This document shows, in pieces, positions 51,107 through 60,538 of a stretch of DNA of 64,000 bases. The position numbers and the translations under genes were made by a program. Position 1 is the first letter of the stretch, and the number at the start of each line of letters is the position of its first letter. Source of the stretch: Clostridia bacterium (GTDB taxonomy: Bacteria > Bacillota > Clostridia > Monoglobales > Monoglobaceae); the NCBI GenBank assembly GCA_017546205.1, contig JAFYXJ010000006.1, positions 1 through 64,000 on the forward strand, written 5' to 3'. The notes beneath the pieces are model-generated. The model saw nothing but the letters and a program-made list of their open reading frames with translations. It had not been told where the DNA came from and did no database searches.

Positions 51107-51518
51107 TAACCCCTTTCTTTAAGATAATACAACCGTACAGTGCTGTCTCTCCGGTCATAACTACGGCGTATGCCTTCTTTGCCTTTTCATAAAAGGCATA
51201 TCGTTCCACCTGTTCAATCTTAGCGTCGGTATGCTTTGCCAGAATTTCATCAAAGGTGTCCCAGATTGGTGTTTCCACCGTATCTCCGGGAATCTTCTGG
51301 ATAATAAACGCCGGCTGAGCATAGGTGTCCAGAGGCATCAGCGTCAAAATTGCCTCCATAAGTTCCGGCACACCGTGTCCGTCACAGCGAACACAACGCT
51401 CATTCATGCTTTGTCCGGGGAAGTTGCCGTCACCAATAACGATTTCGTCCCCGTGTCCCATCTCTGCCAGAATCTTTAACAACTCCGGCGAAAGAATACT
51501 TGGAATTCCCTTTAACAT
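51099..51518 (-). CDS. fucU: FucU/RbsD family sugar mutarotase
   Basis: 139 residues. MLKGIPSILSPELLKILAEM, GHGDEIVIGDGNFPGQSMNE with catalytic His and Asp, DGHGVPELMEAILTLMPLDT. This fits L-fucose mutarotase more than RbsD in length and in the SPELLKILAEMGHGDEI start. It interconverts anomers of L-fucose or related 6-deoxysugars. Overlaps its neighbours on both sides (7-8 bp), tightly coupled. Confidence 0.88.
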   Translation of the reverse strand: MLKGIPSILSPELLKILAEMGHGDEIVIGDGNFPGQSMNERCVRCDGHGVPELMEAILTLMPLDTYAQPAFIIQKIPGDTVETPIWDTFDEILAKHTDAKIEQVERYAFYEKAKKAYAVVMTGETALYGCIILKKGVIA

Positions 51519-52360
51519 TTCTTTCCCTCTCCTTTTATTGATGTAATTTCAAACCATTTTTTCAATTGATCCATCCAGTCACCGCCATAGGCTTTCATGG
51601 GGTCTAAATCATTGCAGGTAAGGCAATCAAGTGTAGAAAGCCCATGTTCTCCGGCGGGGTAAATGTGCATGGTGTAAGGGATCTTGTTCCGACTCAGGGC
51701 TGTTGCATACCGGAGACTGTTTTCCACAAACACACATTGATCCTCTGCCGTGTGCCAGATAAAGGTAGGGGGTGTTTTGGAGCTTACCAGATACTCGCAG
51801 GAATATTTCTTACCCTCCTCGCCCTCTGGGTGGTGTCCCAACAGTTGTTCAAAGGAGTCGGTGTTGAGAATAGACAAATCCGCAGAAATCACCGGATAGC
51901 CCAGAACCGCTGTTGCAGGACGGTAGGTCTCCTTAAAATATTGCTTGATTTCCTCTCCGTCATAACAACACGAGTAGTTTGCCGCCAGATGACCGCCGGC
52001 AGAAAATCCCATAATGCCCACTTTATCAGGGTTTACATCCCATTCCTCGTGATGTTGGTGAATCAACGAGAACAGGGCGGCTACCTCAAGCAGTTGGATG
52101 GGGTATCTGAGCGGTGCACAAGAATAGGTGAGCACAAAAACCTGAAATCCCATAGCCAGAAGACGAACCGCAACCGGCTCCGCCTCACGCTTCGCACATT
52201 TGGCATAACCGCTTCCCGGACAGACAACCATACCCGGCTTGGGATAAGATTCATACATCTCCATTTCGGTTTCCTGACTGTAAACCTCTACCGTTGCCAC
52301 AGAACCCATCTCTTTCAAAAACGGAAACCGGTCTGCTAACTGAAACTTTTCATACAACAT
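51512..52360 (-). CDS. Acetyl esterase-like alpha/beta hydrolase
   Basis: 282 residues of the BD-FAE/Axe-like type. GMVVCPGSGYAKCAKREAEP is the first conserved strand with the family's unusual oxyanion segment, GIMGFSAGGHLAANYSC holds the nucleophile, FIWHTAEDQCVFVEN the acid and YPAGEHGLSTLD the histidine. It probably removes acetyl groups from pectic or xylan oligosaccharides in the cytoplasm. 10 bp after the GH28-like gene. Confidence 0.85.
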   Translation of the reverse strand: MLYEKFQLADRFPFLKEMGSVATVEVYSQETEMEMYESYPKPGMVVCPGSGYAKCAKREAEPVAVRLLAMGFQVFVLTYSCAPLRYPIQLLEVAALFSLIHQHHEEWDVNPDKVGIMGFSAGGHLAANYSCCYDGEEIKQYFKETYRPATAVLGYPVISADLSILNTDSFEQLLGHHPEGEEGKKYSCEYLVSSKTPPTFIWHTAEDQCVFVENSLRYATALSRNKIPYTMHIYPAGEHGLSTLDCLTCNDLDPMKAYGGDWMDQLKKWFEITSIKGEGKKC

Positions 52361-52370
52361 AACAATCCCT

Positions 52371-53540
52371 CTATTCTATGATGGTTTTTTCAATACTGCC
52401 CTCGCCGGTAATCAAATCCTCATCATAGTCGATGTTTCTCATATACAACGTGCCGATTTTACCCGCATTGTTCAGAATAGACATTCTCTCGTCGGTGTGA
52501 TTCTCCTGAGAAACATCTGCAACCGACAGTCTCTCAATCTCGGTATCTTCCCAGATGTCAATCAGGGGGATGGAGGTAATTTCCTCAATCCGGTGAATAT
52601 CCCGAATGGTCAGGTGTTTAATCCGAAGTCTCTTATCAATAAAGAGGGGTGCAAACACCACCGTACCATCCTTTTGGTAAATGGTATGACGTTCTGCCTT
52701 GGAGGCATACACATTGTCTATCGTGATATTATCATAAATGCCGTAATCCTTTTCATAGAAGAAACAGGTAACGCCCACACAATACTGGAAGTAAGTGCCA
52801 AACACATTGGTAATATGTATATTCTTTACCTCTGCACCGGCAGACAACACTCTGACCGCACTGTGACAGTCATCCGCAAAGATACCATCCACCACAATAT
52901 CGGAGATGGGGCCATCCAGAAAGTCATCTGCATTGATTGCTACCAAATCGTCGTAGCAAGTACCTTTCAGGTTGCGGATCACGCCGAACTTACATCCGCC
53001 GTCCAAGTGGATACCGTCCATATTGATGGGGAAGGGATTGCCCATGTTAAAGTCAAAGGTAATATCCTCCACCGTAAACTGGGTAACAAATGCAATCTGG
53101 ATACAGAAGGTCACCGGATCTTTCAGGGTCAAATCCCGAATGGTCAGGTTTTTCATGTAGGAAAACCGCATCATTACGCCCAGATACTCATCGCCGTAAT
53201 CCGGATGACGGGTGTTGTTGACCACACCGGTAATGGATCCGGTAGCAAGGGGATTGGCTTTCTGGTTCAGATTGTTAAAATCCCAGATACCGCCAATGAC
53301 GGTTACATTTTCAATGTCTTGTTCTGCATTCATGAGCATAATGCAGTCGCTGTGGTCTGCCAGTTTGATTCTGGTGTAAGGGTCCAGTTTCAGAGTTTGA
53401 TTCCCGTGAATTTTCAGGGGAACATCAATCAGATATTCCTTTTCCGGCTCCGGCAGGTACACCAACCGTGCACCGGAATCCAGCATTTCCTGAATTGCTT
53501 TGGCATCGCTGTGGATACCGTCTCCGTATAATGTTGCCAT
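52371..53540 (-). CDS. GH28-like right-handed beta-helix protein
   Basis: 389 residues. Short repeated strands (NLTIRDLTLKDPVTFCIQIA, DGPISDIVVDGIFADDCHSA, EVKNIHITNVFGTYFQYCVG, NITIDNVYASKAERHTIYQK) give a parallel beta-helix. Acidic residues in INMDGIHLDGGC and VAINADDFLDG correspond loosely to the GH28 N-x-D and D-D motifs, but the G-H-G and R-x-K signatures are not obvious. A polygalacturonase-type or epimerase-like role is likely; specificity is unknown. No signal peptide. ATG at 53540 follows AAGGAGGG. Confidence 0.7.
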   Translation of the reverse strand: MATLYGDGIHSDAKAIQEMLDSGARLVYLPEPEKEYLIDVPLKIHGNQTLKLDPYTRIKLADHSDCIMLMNAEQDIENVTVIGGIWDFNNLNQKANPLATGSITGVVNNTRHPDYGDEYLGVMMRFSYMKNLTIRDLTLKDPVTFCIQIAFVTQFTVEDITFDFNMGNPFPINMDGIHLDGGCKFGVIRNLKGTCYDDLVAINADDFLDGPISDIVVDGIFADDCHSAVRVLSAGAEVKNIHITNVFGTYFQYCVGVTCFFYEKDYGIYDNITIDNVYASKAERHTIYQKDGTVVFAPLFIDKRLRIKHLTIRDIHRIEEITSIPLIDIWEDTEIERLSVADVSQENHTDERMSILNNAGKIGTLYMRNIDYDEDLITGEGSIEKTIIE

Positions 53541-53628
53541 AGATTTTCCCTCCTTGCAAAAAAACATCATATATTCCAGATGATATCACGAACAATATGG
53601 AAATACAATGTTTTTTTACGACATAATT

Positions 53629-55155
53629 TTATTTATTTAAGCTCCGCAAAGTATTTTGATATGCTTCTACTGAAATGTTGGTGGCTTTCTCAAACCGATA
53701 CTTGAGCCAATACCGGCTGACGCCCAGCTGATCTGCCACATCAAATGCGGTCATATCGGTATCAAGGTTTTTCAAAAGAACATCCCGCACCGGTTCCACA
53801 ACTGAATATTCCTCATACCGTGTTTCATAATCAATCAGCGTAGTGAGTTGATGCAAGGTCTCGTACCGGTCACCACAGGTGGGCAGGGAATCAAAATATG
53901 CGTCCAACCGCTTGCCTTCCTCACCGCCAATCACCCGTTCCCAACCGTGATACCAATGGAGAATTCTTTGGGGAAGTTCCTCATCGGGGAACTGAATAAA
54001 GTAATCCGCCAACTCATTCTGACGAATGGGATGCGCAAAGAGATTGTCTTCTCCCTTATACTCACCAAGGGCACACATTACCTGTTTCATTTTGCTGTCG
54101 GGGTTCACCAGTTTTCCGGCGATAATATCTTCCTCGGTGATTTTGGCATACAAAATCTCTCTTGCTTCAGCGCACGCATCCGCCAGACTCTTCTTTCCGC
54201 ATCCCCGTTCTCTGTCATAAGTGATGTAGAGGAATCCGTCCTCTGCCTCCACTCCATCGGGATAAGATACCTGATCCCGCTCATCCAACAAAAGTTTATA
54301 GGGCCATGTCTTACCCTCGTCCTCGGACAGCATAGCGGTCAGGTGGTCACGGTTTATGTATTCGTAATGGTTCACCAGAAGCCATCTTCCGCTCTTCAGT
54401 TTGCGGACAAACACTCTGGAGTTGGGGCCGCCCAATCCGGTGTCCACGCCTTCAGTCCAGGTCACACCTCTGTCATAGGAATAGGCAACGCCCACGCCAT
54501 GCATAATTCTGGAATACATCACAAGGGTGCCATCCTCTTTTTCCAGTACCATATGTTCATCATAGGCATGGTCAGGGTTATACATTCCGCCCAGACGTTC
54601 AAAGGTTTTTCCCTGATCGGCTGTGCGGTACACAAATGCACCAAGTTGCTTCTGGGTGGTTCTTCTGCACGGCATCCAAGACCACACTCTCTCACCCCAG
54701 ACGGAAATCGGCAACAACCACTCTCCGGTAGAAAGCACCGTAGGTTTGTTGAGCATGATATCGTAGCCTATGAAAATTTCTTCACTCCATACCAGTTCCT
54801 CTGCGTCAGGATCCTCGCAGTAAACCGCGTAAGTGCCGTGATTGTCTCCTGTCTTGCTGTCGTAGTCCGGATACACCGCCCAGAACAGCCACAGCCGTCC
54901 CAACGGGTCAATCCAGATACACTCATCAAAGCATCTGGCGTTCTTTTTGTATGCTACTGCAACGGGTTCTGAAAAGTTCACCCCGTCATCGGATTGTATC
55001 AGAACCACATAGTTCTCCAAGGTCTCGGTCACATCACCGGAATAAAATGCAGAGAAAATTCTCCCCTTTTTGGTAACCTCAATACTGGGGATTCCTTGCC
55101 AGATCCGATAGTCCTTGTAATACTGTTTCAGTTGTTCTTTGTCCGTAATTAACAT
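53629..55155 (-). CDS. Sialidase-like propeller fused to single AraC-type HTH (copy 1)
   Basis: 508 residues. Residues 1-365 are a sialidase-fold propeller with Asp-box sequences (SDDGVNF, TADQGKTFERLG, SYDRGVTWTEG, SEDEGKTWPY). The usual RIP arginine is missing: the first strand reads RIWQGIPSIEVTKKGR, so glycine takes its place. After a helical linker, residues about 450-505 are one AraC-type HTH (AFDVADQLGVSRYWLKYRFE, KATNISVEAYQ); the second HTH is absent. No signal peptide. I infer a ligand-sensing cytoplasmic regulator; enzymatic activity is uncertain. Confidence 0.75.
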   Translation of the reverse strand: MLITDKEQLKQYYKDYRIWQGIPSIEVTKKGRIFSAFYSGDVTETLENYVVLIQSDDGVNFSEPVAVAYKKNARCFDECIWIDPLGRLWLFWAVYPDYDSKTGDNHGTYAVYCEDPDAEELVWSEEIFIGYDIMLNKPTVLSTGEWLLPISVWGERVWSWMPCRRTTQKQLGAFVYRTADQGKTFERLGGMYNPDHAYDEHMVLEKEDGTLVMYSRIMHGVGVAYSYDRGVTWTEGVDTGLGGPNSRVFVRKLKSGRWLLVNHYEYINRDHLTAMLSEDEGKTWPYKLLLDERDQVSYPDGVEAEDGFLYITYDRERGCGKKSLADACAEAREILYAKITEEDIIAGKLVNPDSKMKQVMCALGEYKGEDNLFAHPIRQNELADYFIQFPDEELPQRILHWYHGWERVIGGEEGKRLDAYFDSLPTCGDRYETLHQLTTLIDYETRYEEYSVVEPVRDVLLKNLDTDMTAFDVADQLGVSRYWLKYRFEKATNISVEAYQNTLRSLNK

Positions 55156-55164
55156 GTCAATTCC

Positions 55165-56691
55165 TCACTCATGTATGTATAATTTTGTTTTTCTCAAAGT
55201 TTGTTGGTATGTTTCTACCGAAATTCCGGTCTCTCTTTCAAAGCAAAACTTTAGCCAATGTCGGCTGACGCCCAGAATGTCAGCAACCATATCGGCATCC
55301 ATCTCTGTATCCGGTTGTTGCAACAACACTTGCTGAACCTTTTCCACCACCGGATATCGTTCCGGTATGGCCTCATAGGATAACAAGGTCAACACCCTGC
55401 GGAACACCTCAATCCGGTTATCCGGTGTTATCCCATCCAGAAGTGCATCAGCCTGTTCCCCTGTCTGACCGGAAAGGGTCTTTTCCCAACTCCGATACCG
55501 TGTGAACAGCGTTTCTATGGCAACAGAATCTTCAAACTGTATCAGATATTCGGCAATTTCCTGTTCCCTGACAGGGTGTTCAAAGGGATTTTCATCCCCT
55601 GTATATTCCCCAAGCCGACTGATCACCTGCATCTGTTTGCTCTTGGGGTTTTTCACTTCTCCTGCCATAATATCTTCCTCGGTGACCTTGGCATACAAGA
55701 CCTCTCTTGCATGACGGTAAACGGCATCCATGGACTTTTGTCCACCGCCCCGTTCCCGGTCATAGGTGATATAGAGAAATCCATCCTCTGCTTCCACCGC
55801 ATCCGGATAGGAAACCTGATCCCGATCTTCCACCACCAGACTGTAAGGCCATGTTTTTCCCTCGTCTTCAGACAGATAGGCAACCAGTTTGTTTCTGTTG
55901 GTGTTTTCCGGATGGTTCACCAAAAGCCAACGTCCGCTTTTCAGTTTGCGGATATGGAATCTGGAATTGGGTCCCCCCAGTCCACTGTCGATGCCCTGTG
56001 ACCAAGTTTTCCCCCGATCGTAGGAATACGCAACGCCAATGCCGTGCATAATCCGGCTGTAAAGAGCCAATGTCCCATCCTGACATTCCACAAACATATG
56101 CTCATCATAGCAATGGTCAGGATGTATCATCCCTCCCAGACGCTCAAAGGTTTTCCCCCCGTCTGTTGTCCGGTAAGCAAACGCGCCTGCCTCGGCTTGT
56201 TTGGTCCGGCGCTCCGGCATTCTGGTTTCCCAGATTGCCTCGCCCCATACCGAAACGGGGAACAGCCATTCTCCGGTAGAAAGCACCGTTGGCTTGTTCA
56301 TCATCACATCATAGCCAATCAGGAATTCTTCACCCCAGACCAGCCGTTCTGCATCGGGATTGTCGCAAATTGCAGCATAAACCCCGTAATTCCCAAAGGC
56401 GGTGTACTTTGCCCAAATCAACCAAAGTCTGTCCATGGGATCAATCCAAACACAGCCGTCAAAGCATCTGGCGTTTTCCTCAAAGGCAACCGCCACAGGC
56501 TCGCCAAAGGCAACCCCATCGTCCGAGTAAACCAAAGCAACAAAATTTTTCCCCAAATCCTCCTCAATACCACCGGAGTAAAAACAGGAAAAAACTCTTC
56601 CCTTTTTGGTTACTTCAATCCCCGGAACTCCTTGCCAGAGTCGAAAAGGAGCCTGATATTTCTTTAGCTGTTCTTTTTCTGTTATCAGCAT
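55165..56691 (-). CDS. Sialidase-like propeller fused to single AraC-type HTH (copy 2)
   Basis: 508 residues, same design as copy 1 and next to it (9 bp apart). Propeller start RLWQGVPGIEVTKKGRVFSC, again without the RIP arginine; Asp boxes SDDGVAF, TTDGGKTFERLG, SYDRGKTWSQG, SEDEGKTWPY. The YPDAVEAEDGFLYITYDRER block is shared with the other copies. C-terminal MVADILGVSRHWLKFCFERE, TGISVETYQQTL is the single HTH. The ATG at 56691 is preferred; the GTG three codons upstream overlaps the AGGGGTGA site. Tandem duplication of copy 1 is evident. Confidence 0.75.
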   Translation of the reverse strand: MLITEKEQLKKYQAPFRLWQGVPGIEVTKKGRVFSCFYSGGIEEDLGKNFVALVYSDDGVAFGEPVAVAFEENARCFDGCVWIDPMDRLWLIWAKYTAFGNYGVYAAICDNPDAERLVWGEEFLIGYDVMMNKPTVLSTGEWLFPVSVWGEAIWETRMPERRTKQAEAGAFAYRTTDGGKTFERLGGMIHPDHCYDEHMFVECQDGTLALYSRIMHGIGVAYSYDRGKTWSQGIDSGLGGPNSRFHIRKLKSGRWLLVNHPENTNRNKLVAYLSEDEGKTWPYSLVVEDRDQVSYPDAVEAEDGFLYITYDRERGGGQKSMDAVYRHAREVLYAKVTEEDIMAGEVKNPKSKQMQVISRLGEYTGDENPFEHPVREQEIAEYLIQFEDSVAIETLFTRYRSWEKTLSGQTGEQADALLDGITPDNRIEVFRRVLTLLSYEAIPERYPVVEKVQQVLLQQPDTEMDADMVADILGVSRHWLKFCFERETGISVETYQQTLRKTKLYIHE

Positions 56692-56741
56692 TTCTTTCAC
56701 CCCTAAGCCACAAGAGACCCCAAAAGAATCTATTGTGGCTT

Positions 56742-56764
56742 AGGGGCAGACAAAGTCTGCCCCT
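56742..56764 (-). terminator. Hairpin after the solute-binding protein gene
   Basis: AGGGGCAGAC, AAA, GTCTGCCCCT, a 10 bp perfect stem just after the stop codon at 56776. It is joined to a larger imperfect repeat (TAAGCCACAA / TTGTGGCTTA, 56703-56742). No long T run follows, so it may only attenuate, letting the downstream fusion genes be read at lower level. Confidence 0.6.
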
Positions 56765-56775
56765 AATAAAGCCGA

Positions 56776-58179
56776 TTAATAATCGGTGTTATCCAGATAG
56801 TTAGACTGGAAGTCAGCATTTGCTTTCTTCAGCAGTTCTGCACAGTCTGCATCTTTGTTTGCAAACAGTTCCTGAATGCAAGCACCCAGAGTCTCGTAAA
56901 GTTCCTGACAGTTGATGGGCTCTTCTGCCTGAATCTCTGCAGGACAGTCAGCAACATACTCGTTGTACAGTCTTACGAAGTTGGGGTTGGTGTTGCAGTT
57001 AGCATCAATCAGAGCATGCTCAAACTTGTATGCCTCGGAATCAGATTTCCACATGTTGATTTCTTTTGCACCGATCTGGCGGTTGATTTCTTTGTAGTTT
57101 TCAATCTCCAGTTCTTTGGTGGTCTTGAATTCCTCTGTTGCATTGAAGTTAACAGAAGTTTCCAACCAACGGATACCTGCTTCAATCTGGTCAGCAGTTG
57201 CGTTGGGGTTGATACACCATACTTCACCGGTAATCTGAGTTACGTTTCTTGCGGGACCTGCAGGCATAGGAATCATACCAAACTGCATGGGGGTCATTCC
57301 GCGTTTTACAACGCTGGTGGTAACCATGCTGGGTGCACCAAAGGTCATAGCAGCATTACCTGCGCCAAAGATTTCCCACCATTGCTCACCGTCAACCAAA
57401 CTGTTGGGAGGTACAACATCGTGTTCCCATCTCAGGTCTTTGATCCACTGCATTGCAGCAACTGCCTCAGGGCTGTCAAAGGTTGCAATCCATTTGCCGT
57501 TTTCGTCTTTGTGCATGAACTCAACGCCAAAACTCCATCCCAGAATGGTGAAGAACCAGCCGCCATGCTTGGAGGTGGGCAGTACAAATCCGGGTTTGCC
57601 GGTCTTTTCTTTGATCAGTTTTGCAACTTCAACCAACTCATCCCATGTTGCGGGAGCCTTGGGAGTGCCGTCTGCTTCCATCAGACCTGCAGCCTGGAAA
57701 AGTTCAGTATTGTATGTAAGACCCAGAACAGCTGCGCTCTTGGGAAGTGCGTACAATTTGCCGTTTCTCTCCAGTGCTTCCCTTACGGTGGGGTTCATCA
57801 TGTCGTAGATACCACGCTCTTTTACAACGTCAGTCAAATCAGCAGAAAGTTCAGAGTTGATAATCTCACTGATTTCGGTATAGCCTGCCTGATATACACC
57901 GGGAAGCTGTCCGCCTGCTGCCTTTGCGTAGAAAGTTTTTCTGTCAAACTTCCACAGGTCAGGTACGATTTCGATATCGGGGTTTGCCGCATCAAAGTCT
58001 GCTTTTCTCTTGTTCATGTTGTCAAGTTCTGTACCCTCTTTTGCCGGCCATCCGCCAACAGTGATTACAGTCTGACCTTTGTCGTTCTTGTCACTTTTGT
58101 TTACACCACATCCTGCCAGCATAGAAACTGTCAGAACCAGTGCGAGCATCAGTGCCACTGCCTTAAACATTTTTTTCAT
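56776..58179 (-). CDS. Sugar ABC transporter solute-binding lipoprotein (family 1)
   Basis: 467 residues. Signal peptide II MKKMFKAVALMLALVLTVSM with lipobox LAGC (cysteine about residue 24). The mature part follows the family 1 pattern: ADFDAANPDIEIVPDLWKFD, KNGK-like GKLYALPKSAAVLGLTYNTE, LFQAAGLMEADGTPKAPATW, WDELVEVAKLIKEKTGKPGF. Binds oligosaccharides at the outer membrane face of the cytoplasmic membrane. No permease gene lies beside it; they are outside the window or elsewhere. Confidence 0.92.
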   Translation of the reverse strand: MKKMFKAVALMLALVLTVSMLAGCGVNKSDKNDKGQTVITVGGWPAKEGTELDNMNKRKADFDAANPDIEIVPDLWKFDRKTFYAKAAGGQLPGVYQAGYTEISEIINSELSADLTDVVKERGIYDMMNPTVREALERNGKLYALPKSAAVLGLTYNTELFQAAGLMEADGTPKAPATWDELVEVAKLIKEKTGKPGFVLPTSKHGGWFFTILGWSFGVEFMHKDENGKWIATFDSPEAVAAMQWIKDLRWEHDVVPPNSLVDGEQWWEIFGAGNAAMTFGAPSMVTTSVVKRGMTPMQFGMIPMPAGPARNVTQITGEVWCINPNATADQIEAGIRWLETSVNFNATEEFKTTKELEIENYKEINRQIGAKEINMWKSDSEAYKFEHALIDANCNTNPNFVRLYNEYVADCPAEIQAEEPINCQELYETLGACIQELFANKDADCAELLKKANADFQSNYLDNTDY

Positions 58180-58215
58180 TTTTCTTCTCTCCTTTTTGGA
58201 AAATATTTATATTTT

Positions 58216-58773
58216 TTATTTTTTCAAAATATTTTTTACGGATTGAGCAACCAGTTCTGCACAGAAAACCTCGCCTTCTTCAGTCAGGTGATGCAAATCT
58301 TCCGGGCTGATATACTGCTCCATATTGTTATACAAGGGCGTATACAGGTCGTTAATCACAATTCCTTCTTTGACCAGCACTTCGCAAATGGCCTTGTTGT
58401 ATTTCTCAATGTTCTCATTGCAAAGCATCCAGAAATACGGCGGTCTGGTGGGTGTGGTGGTTGCAAAAATAACATTGGGCGTATAAGATTTCAAAATTCT
58501 TGCAATACGCACCATGCATTTACAATAATCCTCAACCTCCGTAAAAGGTCCGTCACCCAAATCGTTGATGTTCCAAAGACCGTTGTTCCAATGAATCACA
58601 TCACATTCTTTCAGCCAGTCTTTGTAATCATACAACACATCTCTCAGGGTTTTGAAGCAGGTCTGTCCGTTTTCTTCTCCCTGCAAAACCTCATACCCAT
58701 CACCGAGGGCCTCCTGAACCTTCTTGCCATATCCTTTCCGGATAGAATCACCCAATAAACCAATCTTCTTCAT
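58216..58773 (-). CDS. SGNH/GDSL hydrolase
   Basis: 185 residues. Block I GLLGDSIRKGYG (nucleophile serine), block II glycine in NGQTCFKTL-like region, block III IHWNNGLWNIND and block V PEDLHHLTEEG with catalytic Asp-His pair. Typical of carbohydrate acetyl-esterases that deacetylate xylan or pectin oligosaccharides. Cytoplasmic. ATG at 58773 follows AGGGAGAA. Confidence 0.82.
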   Translation of the reverse strand: MKKIGLLGDSIRKGYGKKVQEALGDGYEVLQGEENGQTCFKTLRDVLYDYKDWLKECDVIHWNNGLWNINDLGDGPFTEVEDYCKCMVRIARILKSYTPNVIFATTTPTRPPYFWMLCNENIEKYNKAICEVLVKEGIVINDLYTPLYNNMEQYISPEDLHHLTEEGEVFCAELVAQSVKNILKK

Positions 58774-58805
58774 GTCACATTCTCCCTTTTGGAAAATCAT
58801 ATATT

Positions 58806-60476
58806 TTATTTATTTATTTTTAACAATGTCCGATATTCCGAGGGAGAAATACTTTCCACCTCGAAAAAGATTTTAGAAAAATAACTGGCGCTGCCAAATC
58901 CGCACTCATAGGCAATTTCGGCAATCCGTTTTTCGGTATGAATCAACAGATTCTTTGCTTTGGTGATCTTTAATTCATTTTTGTAATCGGTAATGGTCAA
59001 TCCGGTGGTCTTTTTGAAGAGGTGGAGCATGTAATATCGGCTGATGCCCACCCGTTCTGCAATGTAGTCCACCGTCAAATCCTCCGTAATATTCTCTTGA
59101 ATGATGCTTTTGACCTTTTCAATGATAGGTACATCCTGTACCGAAGCATCATCCACCGAACGAATCAAATCAATAATCCGCAGGATATGCTTTTCTTTGT
59201 TCTCCGGTTCAGAATCCAGTTTTTCAATCAAGGAATCCAGTTTGGTGTTATCCACCTTGTGCATATTCATACAGTTGACCTGATAACATTCAAACAGGGC
59301 TGTCAAAACCTCATCCCCCGTTTTGTCCAGCAAACTTTTAATCAGTTCGCTTTCGGAAAGACGGGTAATTTCATGGAAGGGATTTCGGTCTTCCAATGCA
59401 TATTGTTCCAGTTTGGAAACCACCCGTTTCAGGTAACTTCCCTTGTCTTGAACCACACCGCGGATGATGTCATCTTCGGTGATTTTTGCCATCAGCACTT
59501 CCCGTGCGGAACTGTATACCTCATACAAGGAATTGGAGAAGGACCCCCGCTCTCTGTCATAGACAATATGGATATATCCATCCTCTGCCTCCACCGCATC
59601 CGGATAGGATACGCTGGCTCTTTCATCCAGAAGCAAACTGTATTTCCATGTGACGCCCTCATCCTCAGACAGCATCGCGGTCAGATTGTCTCTTTCATTG
59701 GTGTCCTTATGATTGATTAACAGAATTCTGCCGGATTTCAACCGACGGATGAAGAATCTGGAACTGGGGCTCTTGATACCGCTGTCCGTTCCGTGGGTCC
59801 AGGTTTTACCACGGTCGTAGGAATGGGCAACCCCGATTCCGTAACTGGTTCTGACATACATGTTCAGGTATTCATCCTTCATTTCCAGAAGCATGTGTTC
59901 ATCCAAGGTTCGGTGTGTAACATCTGCGCCGCCGATTTTTACAAAAGTTTTTCCTTGATCAATGGTCTTGTAAACAAAGGCTTTTCGCTCATTCTCCGGA
60001 ACCGTGGATTGGATGCCCAGCGACCGCGGTTCTTTTTTCCAGACCGCAATAGGGAACATCCATTCACCGGTAGAAAGGACAATGGGTTTATTCATCATTA
60101 CACCGGTTCCAATCTTAAAGGGCTTACCGAATTTCATTTTAGGTCCGTCCGGATCCTTGCAGATACTTGCCCAGACACTATGTTCCGGTGCACAAGACCA
60201 GATAAACCAGAGTCGGTTTAACGGGTCAATCCACAAACAAGGGTCGTAACAACGATACCCCTCCTGATAGGCAACCAACATGGGTGTATCGCCAAACTCT
60301 TTGCCATCATCTGCCCGAAACAGCATGGCATAGTTTCCAATTCCCTCACTGACACCGCCGGAATAAAAGGCAAGGAACTGTCGTCCTCCCTTCGTAACTT
60401 CAATCGCCGGAATCCCCTGCCACAAGCGGTAGGGCGCACTGTATTTTTCCAGTTCGGCTTTGCCGGTAATCAGCAT
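58806..60476 (-). CDS. Sialidase-like propeller fused to full AraC domain (copy 3)
   Basis: 556 residues. Propeller as in copies 1 and 2 (RLWQGIPAIEVTKGGRQFLA, then SYDRGKTWTHG, SEDEGVTWKY, and YPDAVEAEDGYIHIVYDRER), again with GIP in place of RIP. Here the C-terminus is a complete two-HTH AraC domain (LTVDYIAERVGISRYYMLHL, RIAEIAYECGFGSASYFSKI, ISPSEYRTLL). It is thus the intact form from which the truncated copies may derive. ATG at 60476 is preferred over the GTG inside the GGAGGTGA site. Confidence 0.78.
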   Translation of the reverse strand: MLITGKAELEKYSAPYRLWQGIPAIEVTKGGRQFLAFYSGGVSEGIGNYAMLFRADDGKEFGDTPMLVAYQEGYRCYDPCLWIDPLNRLWFIWSCAPEHSVWASICKDPDGPKMKFGKPFKIGTGVMMNKPIVLSTGEWMFPIAVWKKEPRSLGIQSTVPENERKAFVYKTIDQGKTFVKIGGADVTHRTLDEHMLLEMKDEYLNMYVRTSYGIGVAHSYDRGKTWTHGTDSGIKSPSSRFFIRRLKSGRILLINHKDTNERDNLTAMLSEDEGVTWKYSLLLDERASVSYPDAVEAEDGYIHIVYDRERGSFSNSLYEVYSSAREVLMAKITEDDIIRGVVQDKGSYLKRVVSKLEQYALEDRNPFHEITRLSESELIKSLLDKTGDEVLTALFECYQVNCMNMHKVDNTKLDSLIEKLDSEPENKEKHILRIIDLIRSVDDASVQDVPIIEKVKSIIQENITEDLTVDYIAERVGISRYYMLHLFKKTTGLTITDYKNELKITKAKNLLIHTEKRIAEIAYECGFGSASYFSKIFFEVESISPSEYRTLLKINK

Positions 60477-60500
60477 ATTTTTCACCTCCGGTATGCCATC

Positions 60501-60529
60501 ACAGCAGAGCCACTAGGTGGCTCTGCTGT
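60501..60529. repeat. Palindrome between GH42-like gene and fusion 3
   Basis: ACAGCAGAGCCAC, TAG, GTGGCTCTGCTGT, a 13 bp perfect stem, just after the stop codon at 60539 on the minus strand. There is no T run, so it is an mRNA stem or an operator, not a standard terminator. Confidence 0.6.
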
Positions 60530-60538
60530 CACAGTTAC

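Noticed and set aside
53629-60476. Annotation of the propeller proteins as sialidases
   Set aside because: The RIP arginine is replaced and each has a C-terminal HTH and no signal peptide; neuraminidase activity is unsupported.
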